Assembly (NCBI GenBank): GCA_015680685.1 | Contig: MNCI01015499.1 | Location: forward strand, 693,503-757,502 | Reading direction: 5' to 3' | Origin: Gnetum montanum | Taxonomy: Eukaryota; Streptophyta; Gnetopsida; Gnetales; Gnetaceae | Length of the DNA stretch: 64,000 nucleotides | Shown here: positions 58,255 to 64,000 of the stretch, one piece after another | Position numbering within the stretch: the first letter of the stretch is position 1 | Layout of the letters: the number at the start of each line of letters is the position of its first letter | Notes under the pieces: model-generated | The model's input: only the letters and a program-made list of their open reading frames with translations | What the model was told of the DNA's origin: nothing | Databases searched by the model: none | Program-made: the position numbers and the translations under genes

Positions 58255-61200
58255 GGGCTCATGGAAAGGTTTTAATTATTACAAGTTGACTGGTTGCTTT
58301 TTGTTTGGGCTCTTAGGTTTGTAGATCAACAAGGCCCTAAAAGAAAAGGTTTCATAAATGATATAAGGTCCTTCCCACAATGTTTAGAACTTAGTGTTTT
58401 GAGGTATATGTGTGAGGTTCTAGTAAAGGACCTTGTTTCCATGTTGAAATTTTACTTTCCTTATACTAAGGTCATGGCATTTTTTGTTGAATGCCTTATG
58501 CACTTCATTCAATGATAGGACCACCAATCTATTCTCTTCTAGCACATTGAGGTTGATTAATCTTTCTTTTTGTACTTGGCTAAAGTTAAGATCAAGATGA
58601 TAGGCTATTGAACATGTATAGAGCTCGGATTGAATAGAAAGAGCTGACAATTTTCCATACACTAACTCATAGGGAGAATAGCCTATAGGGACTTTCCATG
58701 TTGAGCGGTAAGCCTAGAGGGCATTGTTAAGTTTCATGCTCTAGTCTATACTATATTTGCTAATTATTCTCATTAAGATCTTAGCATTCTCCCTATTGGT
58801 AACCTCTGCTTAACCATTGGCTTAGGGATGATAGGGTGTTAATTTATGTTCTACCACAAGCGTTGCATGAGTTTTCAAAAAGAGTTGCTTGTAAAGTGAG
58901 TACCATTATTAGAAACTCATGCATGTAGCATCCCAAACCTCTTTACAACATTTTGTTGTACAAACTGAGCAACAATAGAGGATGTATAGTCAGTGATAAC
59001 TACTGCTTCTACCCATTTCATGCAATAGTCAATAGTAACTACGATGTATGCCTTTCCATTCAACACCGGTGTGATGGGACCCATGAAGTTAATGCCCTAG
59101 ATGTCAAAGGGTTTTAGTGGTTGGATCAACTACTAAGGTCCCTCCATTCAAGTGATCTTTCCATCATCATGTTGACAATGATCATAAGAGCATATCAATT
59201 GGTGGGTGTTCCTAAAGAGTGTTGGCCAATAATACCTTGCCATCAGGATCTTAATGATCATGCATCTCTCAGCATAGTGGCCCCCCACAAGGGCCCTCAT
59301 GAGCATTTTGAAGAACATGCAGTTGGTTAGCATTAAGAACACATCAATGAACTAGGCCTTTGGTGCACACCTTGTAAAGGTGTCTGTTGATCTCTATTAA
59401 GAATTTACTTAATGAAGAAACTATTGTTTCTTCTAGTGATCTAACTCTTGTAGCATCTCCTAAGTAAGAAGATAAGAGAGGATGTCATCATACCATGTAG
59501 GTTTAGTAGGCACTTATTCCTTTATTACACCAGCAAAGAGGAGTTCATCAGGAAACTAATCAAAAATTGGGATCTTCTCCTCTTTCTTGTCCCATCGTAA
59601 CCGAGACAAGTGATCAACAACCACATTCTCGGTCCCCTTTCAATCTACCATTGTGAGATAAATTCTTGTAAGATCACAAGCCATCATATGATACAAGGGC
59701 TCATTGTTAACTTGTTCATCTAGAAGTAAATTGGACTATGATTTATGTGCACGAAGACTTTGTATCCAAGCACATAGTACCTAAATTTCTCCAAGGTATA
59801 CACCACCATCATCAATTCTTTCTCTATTATGGTATAGTTTAGTTATGCATCCACATTGTTGTGGCTCATGCAATGGACATAGTATGAACATTTCTGATCT
59901 TCCAACTGCATGAGCACAATGCCCAAGGCATAGTTCAATGCATCTGTCATGATGTGAAATAGTTAGAACCAATCAGATGCTCGTAGAATTGGAGTTTCTA
60001 TGAGTTTTTGCTTCAGATTTTGGAATGTCTTTTCACATTCCTTGGACCATATGAATGGAGCATCTTTCTTTGTCAACTCCATCAATGATTTAGCAATATT
60101 GGTGAAATTCTCTATGAATCACCAATAGTAGCCATTGTGGCTAAGGAATGACCAAACATCTTTGATAGTTTTTGGCTAACTGGTAATTCCTTGGATGACC
60201 TTAATTTTTTCAGGATCCATCTCAATCCCTTCTTTTGAGATTCTATGCCCTAACAAAATGCCCTTTTGGATCATCAAATGGCTCTTTTACTAATTGTGCT
60301 AAAGGTTAGTGTCCATGTGCCTTTTGAGAACTTGCTCAAGGTAGTTCAAGGCTTACTCAAACATAACCCCATAGGTAGAGAAGTCATCCATGAAGACCTC
60401 CATCCCACTACCAATCTGCTATTCAAAAATGCTAAGGACAAGTTGTTGGAAGGTTTTAGGGGCATTGCATAGACCAAAAGGCATCTTTTTGTATGCAAAA
60501 GTTCCCCAAGTACTTGTGATATGGATTTGGTTATAGCCACTCTAACCATTTAGAAAGCTATAGAATAAATGCCTAGAGATAGTGTCCAACACTTGGTCCA
60601 CAAATGATAATGAGAAATGATCTTTGTACATTGTCATGTTCAATAGCTTGAAGTCAATACATGCCCTCAACTTGCCACTTTTCTTTAGCATTATTATAAG
60701 TGGCCTAACCTACTTGCTATATGTAATGGGATAGATGAATCTCTTCTTGAGGAGTTTTTTAATCTCCTCATTGATGATCTACTTCAACTTGGAATTCAAC
60801 CACCATTGTAGATGTCTCTTTGGATTTATGGAAGGAATAGTATAGATGAGATGCTAGCATATCCAAGGATCAATCCTAGTGAGTTTGGGATATGACCAAG
60901 CAAAGATTTTTGACCACTTATTAACCACCTTCAATAGCTTCTCTTTCTATTTAGGAGTATGATTGACATTGATTATCACTAGCTTGCCATTTTTTAGAAT
61001 AGCAGACTCCATGTTGGCAGGTAGAGTTTTCAACTCTAGAGGCTCCTATTTGAAATTTTTAGGGATTTCCAACTCTCCCGAATAAGAATCATTAGGTTCA
61101 TCATCAAAGAGTTAGTGATGAACTCACTCTAGTTCATCCATGACCTCAACATAGGCACTCATCAAGCTCTCAGTTAGTTCTATGCAAAGAGCACTACTTT

Positions 61201-61750
61201 TAGAATCAGCTGTCAACCACTAGGTATCCTTCTATTTTGTGCCTATTGCATACAGGCATCTATGAATCTCTGTCTCATCTACACACTATCTGCATGCTAA
61301 TATTAATTTACTTTTTATGGTCCATAGTTTCTACACATAGTTACACCCTGTATCACTATACACGATGCATGGAACTCTCTTCTTCTTGATCTTTCCAAAT
61401 GAATTTTCCTTGGAAATCTCCAAGGAAAGGTCTCTAATGCCCATTTGTGCATCAGTGGTACTTAGCCAAGCCCTTTCCATGATGACTGGGAAGTCTCCCT
61501 TGCAATTATTAACTCAGATCACTAGGAAATTAGCAAGGTAGGACCAACCACAAGTGGTGGTCACAATGTCCTCCACTAGTCCCAAACAAACAGTGATGAA
61601 CTAACTCAAGACAAATGCTGCTCTTCTTGAGTGGAGGCATGTTCTAGGCTTTATACATCTCATGAGAAATTAGATTAACACCAAAACCTAAATCAAGAAG
61701 AGCCTTTCATGGCACATTCCTAGTGATTTGCAAATAGATTAAGGGACTCC
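58255..61750 (-). pseudogene. Element D pol: protease, RT, RNase H, integrase (non-Tat Ty3/gypsy)
   Basis: On the minus strand the protease shows LLDLGFGVNLISHEMYK (near 61690), like the DLGASVNL form of many plant Ty3 elements. RT has RACIDFKLLN, SGYNQIHI, FAYKKMPFGLCNAP, and the catalytic FMDDFSTYG (about 60390), then GHRISKEGIEMDPEKIK. RNase H reads TDALNYALGIVLMQ and YTIIEKELMMVVYTLEKF (59740-59970). Integrase has GGHYAERCMI...YYWPTLF and KAYIVVTIDYCMKWVEAV with a NNGTHF site (58890-59340), then YSPYELVYGK (near 58650) and a C-terminal WEGPYII. There is no second RNase H. Lineage is uncertain, Athila-like at best. Numerous stops. Confidence 0.8.
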
Positions 61751-64000
61751 CAAGATTAGATCTTTTCCTAGGAAGGTGACCAGCCTTTATCCAATCAGTT
61801 ACTCCATGGGTTAGCATAATGGTTTGCATCTTTGGAGGTGTTTAGCTTGAAGGGGACTTGAATGGATTGGATGCAAAGAATGAGGAAGTAGGATTATCAG
61901 CTATAGGATTCTATGAGGGCTTCGTAGGACTATTGGTTTAGAAGAATGGTCTTTTTTGGGATCTAGTTTCTAAACCACTTAGCTGAGGAGCCAGCTATAA
62001 GCTAACAACCTTGTTAGCATTACGTTGTTGTGGCTAGGCTAGAATCTCGCCCTACATTGATGGGGTAAGTGGTAGTTAAGTTGAAGGTGGAGGGACATGC
62101 ATAGAAGGATGAGGAGGATGATAAGGATATGGGAATTCCCCTCTTAGAGATGGATATTGAGCTCTGAAGTACTCAGGAGGGTAGTGGTGATGTTGGAATG
62201 ATGTGTGATTGGAAAAGTCACATGGAGAAATGGATTGTTGAAGATAGTATTCATATGGATCAAGCTGTTTATAAGGGTACTACTACCTTGGTGGTGGCAT
62301 CCCCCATGATTGTGGGTGTTTCCACTAATGATACTGCTCAAAAGGTTGTGATGAAGCTCCACTTGGATAATAGGCTTGTTGTTGTTGGAACTGTCTTGGG
62401 TTACCTTGAGGATAAGGTAATCTTTTGGATGCTTTCCTTATGGCTAATCCAAGGTTTAGAGTATACACCCTAGACTTTTGCAAGTGTGACATAATGGGGC
62501 AACATCCCTTAGGATGTTCATATTAGCAATTATCACACCCACCATCATCATCTAATTTAGACTCAAAAACCTCCTCTACTATAGTAGCCTTACCCTGACC
62601 CCTTTCGTGGGCATGTTTAGCTTCCTTTCTTCTCCTGTGATCACGATTACTACTTTACTCTTTGGACGCCTCTACTATTCTCAGAGTGGTTTTGAATTTT
62701 TCATCTAAAGAGTTTCACATTTTATATACCTTAATCAAAATTTCTAAAAAATACTTTTCGGTTAGTAAGGTCTTTTGTTGCACCACCTTATCAAGTGGTG
62801 CCTCCTCCTCATTGTCACAAAATCGAACCTTCCTTTTTTTGATGGACAGATCATAGTTATGCTTCTCTGCACTTTCTCTCTTTCTTAGCTCTCCTTCTTC
62901 TTTGATGACCTACTCCATGAGCCTTTGGATTTGATGGGCTCTAAGTTCTACTAATCTTGTTTAGGCATAGATCCCAAGAGTTCTCCTTATTTCTAAGTAG
63001 AGCCCATCTACGATATGGCGAAGCTACTTCCTTTCAGAATAACCATGGCTAGGGCATCAGTGCAAAATAGAATAGTACCTACCCATGGCTATGTCCAAGG
63101 GTTCATGTGTTCCTTATCTCCAACCTTGGATCTACTTTCTCAGGTTGGATACTTGGGCATACATTTGATACTTATCATTAAAGAGCTCAAGCATCATACT
63201 CCATATAGGATTAATTCCAGCTCCAAGGACTAGTACCAACTTTTAGCTTCTTTTATCACTGTCCATGGGAAAAAATTTAGTTTTTTCCATTCATTTTCCA
63301 TGTTCTGTAAGGCACAGGCATCGTGAAAGGCTTGTAGATGGTTCTATGGATCTAAGTTGTATCCCCTTTTAAACTTGGAGACATTGTTTATATCCAACTG
63401 CTTTATTCAATGATCTTTTACATGCCTTTTCAAAATTTTCACTACCTCTTTAATATTCAAAATATTTCAAGTTGCAAGCATAGGCTCATCATAGTCATGG
63501 CCTCTATGATGACCATGATGTGTATGATGCCCTTTATTATCCCTTCTCTCATGGTGGTAAGCCTTCCATGATTGCCCACACCCCTGATCTCAACTAGTCC
63601 AACAGGCCCTATGATTGTCTCTATCAAACCGGTCACCTCCATCATAGTCATGTCTTCTATGGCTTCAGTCAAAGCTAGAGGAGGAAGAAGAGGATTATGA
63701 TGAGGAAGATGAAGGAGGACTAGCATAGTAGTACCTACCACCCCCTCTTCGATGGTCACAGGCACAATCATCATCATGATGTCTATCCTTGTTCCTGCCA
63801 TGACTCCTACTTTTGAATCCCCCATGATCATGGGACCTATTCTTGTGTGAATTAGGATTGTTTATAATGGACTAGTAGTTTTAGTTCAAGCCTCCTTTGT
63901 CAAAACCAAGGGGAGGAGAGTCAATGAAATGAGAATCCCCATAGAAGGAATCCTCACTATCCTTTTGGCCTAGTAGGAATCAGGGACTATTGAACCATTT
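61751..64000 (-). pseudogene. Element D gag (start outside the window)
   Basis: On the minus strand a discontinuous frame includes HLQAFHDACALQNMENEWK and FFPWTVIKEAKSWY (about 63240-63340), the usual plant gag capsid signature. Further on come a Lys/Glu-rich stretch, a zinc-knuckle-like CDNC...HPKGCC (near 62520) and a Pro/Gln/Tyr-rich tail (62050-62400) leading into the protease. Two frames would be needed, and the Arg/His-rich 5' part (63457-63831) is low complexity. Gag continues beyond the right border. Confidence 0.65.

Noticed and set aside
63457-63831. Met/Ile/Gly-rich 124-codon open frame on the minus strand
   Set aside because: Low-complexity reading of a CATCAT/TCC-rich segment; in another frame the region continues D gag, and no family resembles the Met-rich reading.

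Overview
This is a gene-poor stretch of a large plant nuclear genome. I find no host gene outside transposable elements and no tRNA or rRNA. Almost everything is nested, decayed LTR retrotransposons of the Ty3/gypsy superfamily. The pol products match the plant Tat/Ogre lineage: integrase with a WPFQRWGLDIVGP-type core, a second RNase H between RNase H and integrase, and a TGGTGCTAGAAGGAGGG-like primer site. The species cannot be named from the sequence. All open frames carry in-frame stops or frameshifts.

Layout. C is the oldest shell, a minus-strand element at 12850-56624 (3' LTR 12850-14428, 5' LTR 55017-56624). Element B2 (27661-51610, plus strand) sits inside C between its gag and protease parts. 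Element A2 (43352-49785, plus) sits inside the 3' end of B2. A solo LTR, A3 (22229-23754), sits inside C with a perfect TTTGG duplication. B1 (2638-12849, plus; 5' part outside the window) ends inside the 3' LTR of C. A1 (1-2637, plus; only its 3' part is present) ends inside B1. Beyond C lies an unrelated, non-Tat Ty3/gypsy element D on the minus strand (about 58255-64000). The interval 56625-58254 shows nothing recognisable.

The notable system is in B1, B2 and C. Between protease and reverse transcriptase each carries a 4-5 kb gene on the opposite strand. It has its own ATG and introns with GT-AG or near GT-AG borders. The B1 and B2 copies also share a TATAAATA box about 140 bp upstream of the ATG. 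Exon and intron lengths agree between copies (exon 2: 450 and 449 bp; exon 3: 275 and 275 bp; intron 2: 86 and 81 bp; intron 3: 109, 107 and about 105 bp). Exon 2 resembles a degenerate HAD/FCP1-like (NIF) phosphatase domain; the rest is unrecognised. It looks like a host gene captured in antisense, with introns preserved because the element's sense RNA cannot splice them. In B2 the gene is bracketed by two sense-strand tandem arrays sharing the core TAAACTA(GCA), and a third array of that type follows integrase in B1 and C. The Ogre lineage is known to splice between protease and RT, so a sense intron that removes the antisense gene is a plausible, untested model.

Other structure: family-specific palindromic or short motifs recur in the LTRs and inside the antisense gene's intron 1; a G-box plus TATA promoter is conserved in the LTRs; B2 is flanked by an exact-length 110-bp direct repeat instead of the usual 5 bp; A2 is a gag-only deletion derivative joined to its LTR at a 12-bp microhomology.
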